Assembly: GCF_036884655.1 (NCBI RefSeq)
Contig: NC_088342.1
Span: 38,599,001 to 38,663,000, forward strand
Reading direction: 5' to 3'
Length of the DNA stretch: 64,000 bases
From: Musa acuminata AAA Group
Taxonomy: Eukaryota > Streptophyta > Magnoliopsida > Zingiberales > Musaceae
The position numbers and the translations under genes were made by a program. The notes under the pieces were generated by a model. That model was given only the letters and a program-made list of their open reading frames with translations, was not told the origin of the DNA and ran no database searches. This document shows, one piece after another, positions 47,247 through 59,617 of this stretch; positions within the stretch are counted from its first letter, which is position 1; each line of letters starts with the position of its first letter.

Positions 47247-47989
47247 ATGGCCACGTCTTCCCTCGTCACCATCTTCTCATTCCTCTTCCTCGTTTCTTCC
47301 AACCTTGCTGCGGATCCTGACATGCTGCAGGATATCTGCGTGGCGGATCTCAACGCTGGTAACGCGCCTTCTTGAGCTCTACTTGGTTTCGTTACTTGAT
47401 CTGATGTTTCTCTTGGTCATGTTCACGACTGTCCTCGGCAGGCGTGAGGGTGAATGGCTTTGCGTGCAAGCCGGCAGCGAACGTGACGGAGGCGGACTTC
47501 TTCTTCCAGGGGCTGGCGAAGCCGGGCGCGGCCACCAACACCACCATGGGCTCCCTGGTCACCGCCGCCAACGTGGAGAAGATCCCCGGGCTCAACACCC
47601 TGGGCGTGTCCATGTCCCGCGTCGACTACGCCCCCGGCGGGCTGAACCCGCCACACACCCACCCCCGCGCCACCGAGATCGTCTTCGTGCTCGAGGGCAC
47701 CCTCGACGTGGGCTTCATCACCACCGCCAACAAGCTGATCGCCAAGACCATCACCAAGGGCGACGTCTTCGTCTTCCCTCGCGGACTCGTCCACTTCCAG
47801 AAGAACAACGCCGACGTCCCCGCCGCCGCCCTCGCCGCCTTCAACAGCCAGCTCCCAGGCACACAGTCCCTGGCCGCTACCCTCTTCGCCGCCACCCCTT
47901 CGGTGCCCGACCATGTCCTCACCAAGGCCTTCCAGATCGGGACCAAGGAAGTCGAGAAGATCAAGAGCCGCCTCCAGCCCAAGAAGTGA
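47247..47989 (+). CDS. GLP: Germin-like protein
   Basis: Exons 47247-47358 and 47442-47989 join in frame to 219 residues, the usual family size. Residues 1-22 are a signal peptide (hydrophobic, ending NLAA before DPD). Cys31 and Cys46 make the conserved N-terminal disulfide. Germin box 1 is GGLNPPHTHPRATEIVFVLE with metal ligands His109, His111 and Glu116; box 2 is GDVFVFPRGLVHFQKNN with His155. The Mn-binding site of the cupin is complete. Sites for N-glycosylation are at Asn51 and Asn70. Germin-like proteins sit in the cell wall as stable hexamers and some have superoxide dismutase activity; oxalate oxidase activity is not assured. Third codon positions are strongly GC-rich, which lets long false frames run through it on both strands. 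Confidence 0.96.
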
Positions 47990-48618
47990 GAGTTCTCATT
48001 TCTTGGACTCGGCCACTATGATTCATGGTTTGTATGAAGTTGCTACTTCTAATTCTTATTGAGATATGAGAGAGTGTAATAAAGACTGCAACTATAGCTC
48101 CCAATCAAAGCCTAATAATTCAATGCCCTTTCCTACTCTCTTGTTGAAATAATTCTATCAGAAGCAATATACATGATAGACATGGTTGCAGAAGTTGAGG
48201 GATTTTTTCCTACTCTCTGGCTGAAATAATTCTATCAGAAGCAATATACATAAAAGACATGGTTGCAGAAGGTAATGGCAAATTGAAACCAAGCTGAGGT
48301 GACTCAAACAAGTCAAAATGATTCAAGATGCTGTAGCTTTTATGTAAAGGCCATAAGAGCTCCACATCAGCGATCTTTGCACGATTCAACGGACTCAAAG
48401 CGTCCACGTGTGGAGAGGGTTCTACTAGGCGTGCCTATGTGGCGCATGACTAGTGGAGAGTGTGGGTGATGAGCGATTAACCTCGTCGAATTGTTTCACA
48501 GGCTGTCTTATCCGTGCTGGTTGTTAGCCGGGAGCGAGCGGCTGAGAACGCGCGAGACGAGAGGGAGATAGGAGGCGGAGGTGGAGAAGTAGCGAAACAA
48601 AGCGAACACTATGCTCTT
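47990..48618. other. 3' flank of the germin-like gene and FdC2 promoter/leader
   Basis: Contains a near-perfect direct repeat: TCTATCAGAAGCAATATACAT occurs near 48,153 and again near 48,230 with flanking sequence also repeated (period about 77 bp). CCACGTGTGG, a 10-bp palindrome with a G-box core, is at 48404-48413, about 210 bp before the FdC2 start, and may be a light-responsive element. Confidence 0.5.
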
Positions 48619-50442
48619 ATGATGCAAGCGGCGGTCGTGATGCATCTTCCGATCCCTTCGAACAACTGCTGCCGTCCCTCCTTCCTTACATCCTCTTCCT
48701 CCACGATCATCCTCCCGGCGCAAGTACGACCTTTACAACTTCGTCGCTATTCGAGCAGCGACCGGTCATCGATGACGGTCCGAGCGGAGCTGCAGACCAC
48801 GAATCCTACGTCGGCCGCGACGGTCACTTCGTCCTCTTCTTCTATCGCGACTCACCAGGTCACTGTTCATGACCGGCAGCGGGGTCTCGTCCACGAGTTC
48901 GTCGTTCCGGAGGTAGTCGGCATTTCCTTAACCCCATTGTCGAAGCACCTGCTTGAGCTTCTGCAAAGAACCTCCACTTCCTTTTCCCCATGTCAATTAG
49001 CTGTTACTTTACTTCATTTGATGCAGGACCAATACATCCTACACACTGCAGAGTCCCAGAACATATCCCTGCCCTTTGCTTGCAGGCACGGTATGCCATC
49101 TTATGGCCTTCCCTTTCCTCAAATTTAGTGCTTTATTGTGTGAATAGCATGGGAGGATGTCGGCATCTTCATGCCTTTTTTCTCACCTTGTACCTGTTTG
49201 AGAAAATGATTGGCAACCTTTTTGGCTGGTTGAGTTCTGCATGAGTTGCTATGATTTTACAAAAGGTTCAGCTATCACAAGGACACTATAGGATGTTGAT
49301 GGGGATTGCAGAATCCATACATGTAGTGTCATCAGCTAGGATTTCTTCCAAATTAAGCAGAAGCAAATGATCCCAAGTGGAATTTACTGTTCAGGTTGCT
49401 GCACCAGCTGTGCAGTTCGAGTGAGATCTGGTCAAATTAGACAACCAGAGGCTCTTGGAATATCTGCGGAGTTGAAAGCTAAGGTTCGTTGCCTTATGTT
49501 TGTATTATGGCTATATCATACGAGTGGTAATTCCCTGCTGCATGTGATAATAGAGTACTGTTTAAATTGAGTTATAGATGTTGCTAGCTGTTTCATCGAC
49601 TCCAGGATTGAGATAGTGAAAATGTGCTACCAGTTTGGTACTCGAAATTGTCCTACTACAAGATTAGTTTCCAAACTAATATAATCCTGATTGGTTAAAT
49701 TACAGGTTGGAGATTAAAGCTTCATGTGCATTGTCATTTAAGACTATGACAAGTTCTTATTGTAGTGGTAGATGCTATAGTTCGATAATTTAAAGCATAT
49801 TTGTCGCAATCAAATATCTTGAGGATGTTTTGAAGACCACTGAATCTTTTCAGGGTTATGCATTATTATGTGTGGGTTTTCCATCTTCTGACATTGAAGT
49901 TGAAACTCAAGATGAGGATGAGGTATTATTATATTTCAGTTGATACCTGGAAACTGCAAATCACTATTAGATTGTGTATTTTTGCCTCCTTTCTTTTGAG
50001 AAGATAATGGTACAAATCGCATCTATTGACTAGTAGTCTACTTTTCAGGTTTACTGGCTCCAATTTGGACGGTATTTTGCACGAGGACCAATTGTAAGTT
50101 CTTTAGCCTCAGAAGACAGTAAAATAAATAGGAAAACTCAGTTGTCTTGTCTTAGTATTCACAGAATGAAGGACTAGCATTATCGTAAGAGTTCATTTTA
50201 GGAATTAATCCAACCAACTGCATGTTGATTTGATTCCTGAAACCTGTCAACCTTGCATTACTAGGCATGAATTAGTTGCCTCTGGAATAAATGTTATGTG
50301 GTATTCTTTTTTGTATTGCATGACAAGTGTAACTTCATTTTTCTCATTTTGAGGTTTAGTCTTACTACTTGATGCTCTGTTATTGCATGAATGACAGGAA
50401 AGAGATGATTATGCATTGGAGCTTGCCATGGGTGATGAGTGA
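48619..50442 (+). CDS. FDC2: Ferredoxin C 2 (FdC2), chloroplast [2Fe-2S] protein
   Basis: Exons 48619-48912, 49027-49090, 49395-49483, 49854-49922, 50049-50093 and 50398-50442 join in frame to 201 residues. The first 60-70 residues are Ser/Thr/Arg-rich, a chloroplast transit peptide. The [2Fe-2S] ligands are Cys117, Cys122, Cys125 and Cys155, the exact CX4CX2CX29C spacing of plant ferredoxins, in ACRHGCCTSCAVRV and YALLCVGFP. The C-terminal extension EDEVYWLQFGRYFARGPIER, then DDYALELAMGDE, is the hallmark of FdC2 (Arabidopsis At1g32550). FdC2 is a minor electron carrier needed for normal chloroplast development; rice mutants have yellow-green leaves. An in-frame ATG at 48514 would add 35 residues; the ATG at 48619 is preferred because it gives a normal transit peptide. 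Confidence 0.94.
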
Positions 50443-51344
50443 TTGATGCCTGGAAGATAAAGTCCATGTTTTAACCTTTGATAGTTAACGTGAGCTGCCT
50501 TTGCTGTCTTTTCTTTCGGACTTTTGAGTTGTGTGTTTGTGCAACTACTTGGAATTCCATCTCGTTCGTTTGCTATCGCTGTGTCGACTTTTCTTTAAGA
50601 TGCTTATATATTGCTGGTGTATCCGCTTTCATATCCTATGCCTTCATCAATAAGGTATGCAATAGAGGGTGATGATCCATCTCATTCAGAGTCCCCATAC
50701 GAAGTTTCCTCTGTGATCATATTGAGCTACAAGCTGTTGGCTGCTTTTTGCACAGAAGAAATAGTTTGATGTGATTATCGTGGACAAAGCCAAGCTTTTC
50801 AAGCATAGCCGGGAATGCATTAGCATGTTTCTTAGATCAACTTCAGTGGCACTTCAATCCTTATTTTACCTCATGGTGACAAAAAAAGAAGGGCTAGTGC
50901 AATTGATCTGCACCCGAGGAAAGAACAAAAAAAGAGAAAATTTACAGATGACTCGGTTTGATACATGATGAATCCGAATCAAGCCGAAAAACAAAAACCA
51001 TGTTAGGTATGATTTTGAGTTTTCTTGTTTTCTGTTAATTAGATTAGTGTATAATTATATTCTTATATCATGAATTAATTGATTTTGATATTCTTATATC
51101 ATTAGATATTTATATTGGGAAGAAATAAAGGGAGGAAAATAATTATATTGAAAAAATAAGGAAAGGAAAGGAAAGGAAAGATGTATGAAGGATATATCGA
51201 TTAGAATAAGTGTTAATGTATGTATCTTTATTTAATTTAATTTTGAAAGTATTAATGCATGTATTTGAAATTAATAAATACATATGATTTTTAAATTTTT
51301 ATTATTTAAAGTATTACAAAATAATTTAGATGATGATAATTTGA
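50443..51344. other. 3' flank of FdC2
   Basis: 3' UTR followed by AT-rich DNA. A (GGAAA)n stretch is at about 51,160-51,180. No gene is seen. At about 51,345 recognisable LTR sequence begins. Confidence 0.45.
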
Positions 51345-52281
51345 TGGATAGAGGATATTAGATGGATTAGATGGATGAGAGACTATATATATATACGGTA
51401 ACTGAGGACAGACAAGTCTAATAAATTGGAATCCCTTGTATTGTTTGGGGATTACGGCATAGTGACATAGTACATCCGTAGTCGATAAGTCGGGTGAATT
51501 ATTATAGAGATGATAATTTACTAACATAGAAAGAGTTCTAAAAGGTATGATTCACGGCAAGCTCGATATTGGGCCTAGAAGGTCATACATATATGGTAGG
51601 TGTTACGATGAATAGAGATTCAAATATGAAATATCTGTTGGAGCCCCTATCTTATTCGATATCTAATAAGCCCATCAATTATTGGATTTTGTGAATAAGA
51701 TCTAATAAGAGCCAATGAAAGATTATTAGGTAGAAATCCACTAATCTAAGAGGCTTGGGTAGTTGGATGAAGATTTAGTACCCAATAGGACAAGATCTAT
51801 TATGATTAAGTTAACATGAACTTCTATAAATAGGAGGGAACCAAAGGGGGTATAGGCTAGACCCTTTTCGCTGCTACCTCCTATACTCCTCTCTCTCTCT
51901 CTCTCCTTCTCAGCCAACAACCCTAGTTTAGGGTGTGTGAATAGCAAGAAGGGTTGGCCCTTTCTTGATCGTGTGATGGGCTTGAAAACGTGGATTGTGC
52001 AGAGATTTGAGGAGCGTATTCACAGCACCTGCTGTATGGATCACTGCTAGAGAGGAAGACAATTGACCTCCTTCATCCTCTCCCACAGATCTATAGGTTT
52101 TTAGAGATATACAATCTCCCTAGGTAACATATCTTTTATATATGTGCAATTTCAGTTTTGTGAGTTTTTGTGTACCAATCTTTATACGATGATGATAAAC
52201 TTTTTCTATAAGAAATTTTTAGATTTTATTTTTTTGTCCTTTCGCTGCATATGTGATAATACTACCCTAGATTTCCTAACA
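51345..52281 (+). repeat. 5'-truncated LTR, Ty1/copia family 2
   Basis: From about 51,345 the sequence follows the later part of the family 2 LTRs found reversed at 52816-59617 and 59953-61576 (GGATATTAGATGGAT..., GTACATCC(G/A)TAGTCGAT, the TATA box CTATAAATAGGAGG near 51,826, and AGATTTCCTAACA at the end). Roughly the first 700-800 bp of the LTR are missing. The right end meets the reverse transcriptase of a minus-strand copia element at 52,282. The left boundary is approximate. Confidence 0.75.
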
Positions 52282-52815
52282 GTAACACTTAGAGCATGCG
52301 CTATATCAGGTCTGGTACATAATATAACAGATGTGATAGATCATATCGCTAAGGCATAAGGTATTCTATTCATATCTGCCCTTTCTTTAGGAGTCTTTAG
52401 AGACATATTCCTGGAAAGTGATATTCCATGTCTTATCGGTATGAGACCTTTGTTAGAATTTTTCATGCCAAACTTTTTGATAATTGTATATATGTACCTC
52501 GACTAAGACAAGCCAAGTATCATATTGGATCTATCTCTATAGATCCGAATCTTCAATATATAGAATGCTTCCCCTAAGTCCTTCATGGAGAAATATTTGG
52601 ATGACCAAACTTTAACTATGGATAATATTCCTACATTATTCCCAATGATTAGGATGTCATCTACATAAAGCACAAAGAAGGTGATAGCCCTCTCACTTAC
52701 CTTCCTATACACATAAAGACTCATCTTCGTTCTTAACGAAGTCATAAGATCTGATCACCTCATCAAATCTTATGTTCTAACTTTGGGAAGCTTACTTCAT
52801 CCCATATATGAATCT
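52282..52815 (-). pseudogene. Copia reverse transcriptase, C-terminal part (outer element)
   Basis: Minus-strand reading: RFDEVIRSYDFVKNEDE, then FVLYVDDILIIGNNVG with the catalytic YVDD, FSMKDLGEAFYIL, the RHGISLSRNMSLKTPKER block, and CTRPDIAHALSVT at 52,282. Stops and small indels break it, especially near 52,760-52,810. It is one of several pieces of a single minus-strand element that later insertions separated; its next piece upstream is at 59618-59952. Confidence 0.85.
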
Positions 52816-52984
52816 TGTTGAGAAATCTGGGGGGACATCATATGCATAGCCGAAGAAAAAAAAACAAAAATATTAGATTTTCAAAAAACTAGTTTTTTGT
52901 CATTGTGCGAAGATTAGTGCGCAAAAATATGCCAAACCAAAAATTGTGTATATAAGATAAATTTGTTACTTAGGGAGATCGTAT

Positions 52985-54065
52985 TGTTGAATCTCAGATT
53001 TTAATGATAAAATCAATTGATGAAGTTATGTTTTAATGTACGTTTAAGTAATGCAGGATTAACTATGATTAGGAAAAGATAAAATAATTAAAGCAGTAGA
53101 ATCAAATGTTGGGCCAGAGTCAAAGATTAAGTATCAAGTCGGAAGAATTGAACATTATGCCAAGATCGGATGTTGTGGGAGTCAACATGCCGATAGATCG
53201 GGTGATATGCTTAAAGTTCGGACGATATATCAGAAGTTCGTCGGGAGTTTAGATGAACAAATGATATGCCAAACAACTGAGATTGCTTGTATTATAATTG
53301 TTTAAGCCTTAATTATCATAGTTAGGTCTTAATTTGAGTTAGTTTTGGGAGTAATCCTACTAACTCAAATATGGACCAATTGGACCTGAATCAGGGTTGA
53401 ATTGAGCTTGCTAATTGGCCCATTCGGTGACCCAGAGCCAGATTAAGCGGTGGCACCACTAAGGTTGGCGGTGGAACCTCCTAAGGCTTGGCCTCCCAAG
53501 TAATGTTTGGATGGTGGTACCGCTAGTACCCTGAAAACCAAGGATGAGACCATTTTGGCTTCAAATTTAAATTCATTTGGGACCTATAAATACCCCACTC
53601 ATCCCTGCTTGGTTTACAAAAGAACTTGAACGAAAATTTATGTGAAAATATTGTTGTAATTCCTTGAGAGTTTCCCTTCTCTAGCTCTAAATTTTGTGAT
53701 TTTTCTAATAGAGGTATGAGACTTGTAAAGGTTGTCTCAAAAACCTGTGAAAAGGAGAAAGAGTTGTATGAGAGTAGTTGATTTTCACCCATTGAAAGAA
53801 GATCGATAGTGAATGCCAGTGGCCTTAATGGAAGAGGAATTGGGAGTGGACATAGGTCACGATAATCGAACCACTATAAATTCGGTATGCTCTCTTCTTT
53901 GTTGTTTATCTTTATTGCTTACTAATTTTGTTGCTCACTCCACCTTGCACTTACTTTAAGTCAAGCACACTCGATATTGGTTTTCATCGAACGAGATTTT
54001 GAATTGACGAAAGTTTTCCAAAGCACTAATTCACCCCCCTCTTAGTGCTGATTTCAATCCTAACA
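52985..54065 (+). repeat. 5' LTR of the nested copia element
   Basis: Starts TGTTGAATCTCAG and ends TTTCAATCCTAACA, 1,081 bp. It has the family TATA box ACCTATAAATACCCC near 53,583 and short GGTGGCACCACT/GGTGGTACCGCT units upstream of it. Confidence 0.92.
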
Positions 54066-54067
54066 AT

Positions 54068-54079
54068 TGGTATTAGAGC
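54068..54079 (+). other. Primer-binding site of the nested copia element
   Basis: TGGTATTAGAGC, one base different from the initiator-Met tRNA complement TGGTATCAGAGC, lies 2 bases after the 5' LTR. Confidence 0.88.
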
Positions 54080-54205
54080 CATGTTACTCTCGGTTGGTTT
54101 AACACCTAAAAGAGTTTAAATTGCTTTTACCGACAATCTAGAGGGTCACTCTATCACTCATCCTCCTATTTTAATGGGATGGACTATACGTATTGAAAAA
54201 CTCGT

Positions 54206-55920
54206 ATGAGGAATTTTTTGATTTCTATGGATTTTGATATATGGAACATTGTCAAATATGGCTTTCAAAAATCCTCTAAACTTCTGAATAAATGGAGTAA
54301 TTTTTTTTTAAAAATATTTTTGATAAATGCTAAAGTTATGAATGCTTTGTTTTATGCTTTGGACAAAAATGAGTTTAATCGTATTTCGATATGCGAAACT
54401 ACACATGACATTTGGCATACTCTTGAAATTACAAGGCACAAGTAGAGTTAAAGAATCTAAAATCAATCTTTTAATGTATAGTTTTAAATTATTTTAAATG
54501 AAACCAAATAAAATCATTGGGGACATGTACACTCATTTTACATATGTCGTCAATGGTTTAAAAGCACTTGGTAAAAGTTTTTCTAACTTTGAACTTGTAA
54601 ATAAAATACTAAGATCCCTTCCAAAAAGTTAGGATTCAAAAGTAACAGCAATGCAAGAAGCAAAGGACCTGAATAACTTTCTGCTTTAAAAATTTATTGG
54701 GTCTTTAATGACTTATAAAATGACATTTATGACACATGATGAATATGATAACAATCTTCCAAAGAACAAGAAGGACATAACACTTAGAACCAAAGAAGAT
54801 CACTTAGGAGAAAACTTATGTGATGATGATGATAATGATGACTTAGCATTTCTTACAAGAAAATTTAAAAATTCTTAAAAATGAACAAAACAAAATAAGA
54901 TACGAAGAACAAAAATGAACTAAAAAAGGACACAATAATATGCTATGAAAGTAGGAAGCCGGGGCACTTTAAAAAGAAATGTCCCCAAGTGAAGAAGCTA
55001 CTGAAGAAAAAGAAAGCACTCAAAGTAACTTGGGATAATTCGAGTACATCTGAAGATGAATTACTCAATGCATTTCATGATTTGTTTGATGAATTTAAAT
55101 TAATTAGTAAAAAATATAAATTATTAAAAAAGGATCATACTTCTCTTGTTAGTGAATTTAAAAAATTAAAAAATGAGCATGATAATTGTATGTTAACTCC
55201 TTGAACTAAGTGTGAAGAATTACATTTACTTAAGAAAGAAAATATTTTACTATAAGAAATATTAGAAAAAATTAAAATTGGTAACAAATCTTTAAACATG
55301 ATCCTTGCTAACAAATGTTATGTTTAAAGAAAAGTAAAAATCAGTTTTGTGAGTAGCAGCACTCAACAAAAGCAAACTACTTTTGTTAAAGGACTAACAT
55401 TACATGTTACCCATAAGGTTAAGTGTAGTTTTTATTGTGGACATGATCATTTTGCTTATAAATGTTCATTAAAAAATTATGACTCACATAAATTAGTTTG
55501 GGTTCCTAAAGGAACTATAAATAACTTAATGCCAATAGACAAGATAGATAGATGAGGAATCCAAAGTTAAATGTGTGCCTAGAACAAACTCACCTTTTTT
55601 GTATACATCTCTATAATCAAAAGCTAGGAATACAAATTAATATCATAATAATGGATGCTTAAGGCATATGACCGGAGATCCAAAACACTTCACAAAGCTC
55701 GCTAGTTGAAACAACAATAATAAAAGAAAGATCATTTGAATTAGAATCATTCGTAATAAATCTTTTGATTGAAAATGGTTTATGATTGATCTTGATGATA
55801 ATTTGTAATGTTTTGGAATTATGCATTTTATACCTTGATGATTTGAAATGATGTTTTTTGATGATGCATGGCTTTTGTATAAAAGACTAGGGCATGCTAG
55901 TATAAAATTAATCACACAGA
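54206..55920 (+). pseudogene. Decayed copia gag, protease start and pre-integrase stub
   Basis: Frames in order: MRNFLISMDFDIWNIVKYGF and the ICETTHDIWHTLE block (UBN2/gag type) at 54206-54445; a zinc knuckle CYESRKPGHFKKKCP near 54,943, with Ser at the second Cys position; Lys-rich gag tail at 54989-55204; a second knuckle-like CSFYCGHDHFAYKC near 55,425; GCLRHMTGDPKHFTK near 55,652, the copia protease block (normally DSGCSRHMTGD); and WLLYKRLGHASIKLI near 55,868, the pre-integrase block. Stops and frameshifts separate them. After about 55,920 no pol motif is left; 56,519-56,740 contains degenerate repeats of a LACTFQEEAK-like unit. Confidence 0.82.
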
Positions 55921-57022
55921 ATTTTAGTAATATAGGAATCTATCTACGTTGCTTTCAATGAATTTTCGAAATGTAAGAAAAGTAATTTTGATGATGACTT
56001 TGTATTTGACAAATTGAATTTGAATGAGATTTTTTCGATCAATCATGAACTTTCTCTTGATTTCTTAACTTGAGGTATCTTTTGTGGGAATCAAAATCTT
56101 TTCTATCTTCTAAGATTTCTTCTTTTTAAAGAGGAGATATATACAAAAAAACCATGATCTTAATATTTATAACTTGAGATTTATTCTATATGAAACAAGA
56201 TCTTTTATTCGCCTATGTTTTTTTTTTTTACCAAAGAAAATATTTATCCAAATGAATCATGATTTTTTTTCTTGATTTCTCAGAATTATAACTTGAATTT
56301 TTTTTGTTTGAATCAAGATATCTTACTATGTGTTCTCATATGATTCTTCTTTTTTACTAAATAGGAGACTTACCAAAATGAGTCATGATCTTATGATATT
56401 CACAACTTAAGATTTGTTTCTTTCATATGACTCATTTGTGTTTATGATATCTATACTCCATCATCAAATTGATCACTCTTGATTTAAATTTATCTTTGTT
56501 ATTAACATTTGTCATGATTTGAAAATTGATGTAAAGGGAAAAGTTTTTACACAATTATATCCTTCCTTCTTTTTGACAATGACAAAGGGGGAGAAAGGGT
56601 TTCTAGCTTGCACATTTCAAGAAGAAGCAAAACTTGCTAGTTTGCATATCTCAAAAGAGAGGAAAAGTTTGCTAGCTTGCACATTTCAAGAAGTAGCAAA
56701 AACTTACAAATTTGCATTTCTCAAGAGAAGCAAAAATTGATAACTTGCACATCTAAAAAACTTGTTAGATTGCATGTTCTAAAATGATGTAAAATTTGCT
56801 AGTTACACTTTTCTCGTTTTTGTTGATGACAAAGGGGAAGAAACTATAATGATTTAAATTTTGGAATCATGCATGTTATGATATACCTTAATAATTTGAA
56901 ATTATGCATGAAATTCTCATGATTTTCTAAATTCAAAGTTTCTTTCAATATGACATATTGATAGGAAGAGTTTAGTTTAAACTCAATCATCAATTGGTTG
57001 TCATCATAAAAAAGGGAGGGAT

Positions 57023-58099
57023 TATTGAATCTCAGATTTTGATATTAAAATTAATTGATGAAGTTATAATTTAATGTGTGTTTAAGTGATGTAGAACTAA
57101 CTACGATCATGAAAAGACAAAACAATTAAAGCAGAAGAATCAGACATTGAGCCGGAGTCAAAGATCGGGTATCGGGTCGGAAGAATTGAACATTGTGTTA
57201 AGATCGGATGTTGCGGGAGTCACATGCTGATAAATCGGGCAATACACCGAAGGTTTGGATGATACACCAAAAGTTCACTAGGAGTTCGAATGAACAAATG
57301 ACATGTCGAACAACTGAGATTGCTTGTATTGTAATTGTTTAAGCCTTAATTATTATAGTTAGGTCTTAATTTGAGTTAGTTTTGTGAGTAATTCTACTAA
57401 CTCAAATAGGGGCGGCCCTAAATCACGGCTGAATTGGGCTTGCCAATTGGCCCATTCAGTGACCTAGAGCTAGGTCAAGCGGTGGCACCACTAGGGCTAG
57501 TGATGGAATCGCCTAAGGCTTGACCTCCCAAGTAGCATTTAGGCGGTAGTACCACAAGTATTATAAAAACCTGGGATGAGACCATTTTAGCTCCAAATTT
57601 GAATATATTTAGGGCATATAAATACCCCACTTATTCCTACTTGATTTACAAAAGAACTTGAATAAAAATTTATGTGAAAACACTATTATAATTCCCTTAA
57701 GAGTTTCCCTTCTTTAGCTCTAAGTTTTGTGATCATTCTAAGAGAGGTGTGAGACTTGTAAAGGTTATCTCCTAAACTTGTGAAATGAGAAAGAGTTATA
57801 AGAGAGTGGTTGATCTTCGTCCATTGAAAGATGATTGATAGTGAATGTCGATGGTCTCGACAGAATAGGAATCAAGAATGGACGTAGGTCACGACAATCG
57901 AACCACTATAAATCCGGTACGCTTTCTTCTTTGTTGTTTATCTTTATTGCTTACTAATTTTGTTACTCAGTTTGCCTTACACTTACTTTAAGTCAAGCAC
58001 ATTTGATATTGGTTTTCATCGAACGAGATTTTGAATCGACGAAAGTTTTCCAAAAGAACTAATTCACCCCCCCTCTTAGTGCTGATTTCGATCATAACA
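57023..58099 (+). repeat. 3' LTR of the nested copia element
   Basis: 1,077 bp. The first two bases are TA, a G-to-A change from TG, preceded by the purine tract AAAAAAGGGAGGGA. It ends ATCATAACA, followed by CGTAT. The TATA box is at 57616-57630. Confidence 0.9.
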
Positions 58100-59617
58100 C
58101 GTATATCCCTAAAAACTTATAGATCTGTGAGAGAGGATTAAGAAGGTCAACTATTCTCCCCTCTAGCGGTGATCCATATAGCAGGGGTTATGAAGATGCT
58201 CCTCAAATTGCCGCTCAAATTTTCTCGTTGCGCGCATCACACAATTAATAAGGGGTTAGCCCTTTTTGCTATCTACATGCCCTAAGCAGGGGCTGCTAGT
58301 GAGGATGAGGGGGAGAGAGGAGAATAGGAGGTGGTAGCTAAAATAGATAAGCATATGACCCTTTAGTTTCCTCCTATTTATAGAGGCCCCTTATTAACTT
58401 AACCATAATGGATATTGTCTTGTTGAGTATTGGATCTCCATCCAACTATCCAAGCCTTTTAGATTAGTGGATCTCTACCCAATAATCTCTTATTGGCTTT
58501 TATTGGATATCATCTTTAGGATCTAATAATTCAGGGGCTTATTGGATATCAAATAATGTAGGGGCTTTAGTGAATATCTCATATCTGAACCTTTACTCGT
58601 CGGAACACCTACCATATATGTGTGACCCTCTAGGACCAATATCGAGCTAGCAGTGAGTCATACCTATCATAATTTCTTCTGGCTTAATGAATTATTATCT
58701 CCATAATAATTCACTCGACTCATTAACTACGGACATACTAGGCCGCTACGTTGTAGTCCCTAGACGATATAAGGGAATCCAATCCATTAGATATATCTAT
58801 CCTTAATTACTGTGTATCTATAGTCCTTTATCCATTTAATATCCCAAAGATTATATATCGGGCATGGTGCCATCAAACACATATGGTTTTTACTCGAGTT
58901 TCACTCTAATCGAATTCTCTCGGAGAACTTTTTCTCTCAATCTGAATGACCATGGCTAGAGATTTGCTTGAGCAAAAATATATGAGATATTCCTCTCATA
59001 ACACCGAGAGTGGATGATCTTCTATCGACACTCAATAGCTCTCGTAAAGTTGGTTGCCACTTCTGATGTCCGATTGTGCTAGATGTGAAACTTGCAAGTT
59101 TATAAATCTGATATCAAAGAGTGGAATACTCATACAGAATACCCTTTGTGTCTTAAGTCTAAAGACCAGATACACTACTAGGATGATAGAATCGATGTTT
59201 GACAATGTGGTATCATCAACCATCCAGCATTCTGTGAGCGGATCAATTAGTGAACTTATTCTCCAATGAGTACCTACGCGGTATCCCTAGTGTCCCCAAA
59301 TGAGCAGCTATAAGACCAAACGCCTCCATCATATGGACGGGTATACAACACACTAGTTTATTCGGTCATTTCGATGTCCCTCTCGAGTGACCTATGATTG
59401 AGATTATTTAGGGTCTTTTTTTAAAAGCAAATCGATCTCATTATCGTGATCTCATCACGATCTGATTCTCATTGCATAGATCCATGGACATCACAATACA
59501 TGTAATAGACAATATAAAGTAAGAAAAATATCAAATAAATAATAAGAAAAAAAAAGCATATCATGTCATACGTGCCATCACTTACGTGATTGGTTTATAG
59601 GGCACCATTGAATAACA

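Larger units (their letters stand above)
52985..58099 (+). mobile_element. Ty1/copia element (family 1) nested in solo LTR A
   Basis: Two LTRs of this family enclose a 2.96-kb internal region. The element is flanked by a perfect 5-bp duplication CGTAT (52980-52984 and 58100-58104), so it inserted as a unit. The internal region keeps a primer-binding site, decayed gag and a pre-integrase stub, but most of integrase and all of reverse transcriptase are gone. It is therefore a deletion derivative that needed proteins from a relative to move, or it lost them after insertion. Confidence 0.92.
52816..59617 (-). repeat. Solo LTR A, Ty1/copia family 2, interrupted by a full copia element
   Basis: The outer ends are TGTTGAGAAATC (52816) and GAATAACA (59617) on the plus strand. 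Flanks AATCT (52811-52815) and GATCT (59618-59622) match at 4 of 5 bases, a worn target-site duplication within the codons for the RSIYG block of reverse transcriptase. Removing the nested element (52985-58104) leaves 1,682 bp, close to the 1,624 bp of LTR B. Transcription would run leftward, with a TATA box (CTATAAATAGG on the minus strand) near 58,373-58,384. Confidence 0.85.

Noticed and set aside
47305..48021. 238-codon frame and a 163-codon antisense frame across the germin-like gene
   Set aside because: They are shadows of the GC-rich germin-like exon, which has signal peptide, disulfide and metal-binding boxes in the correct frame.
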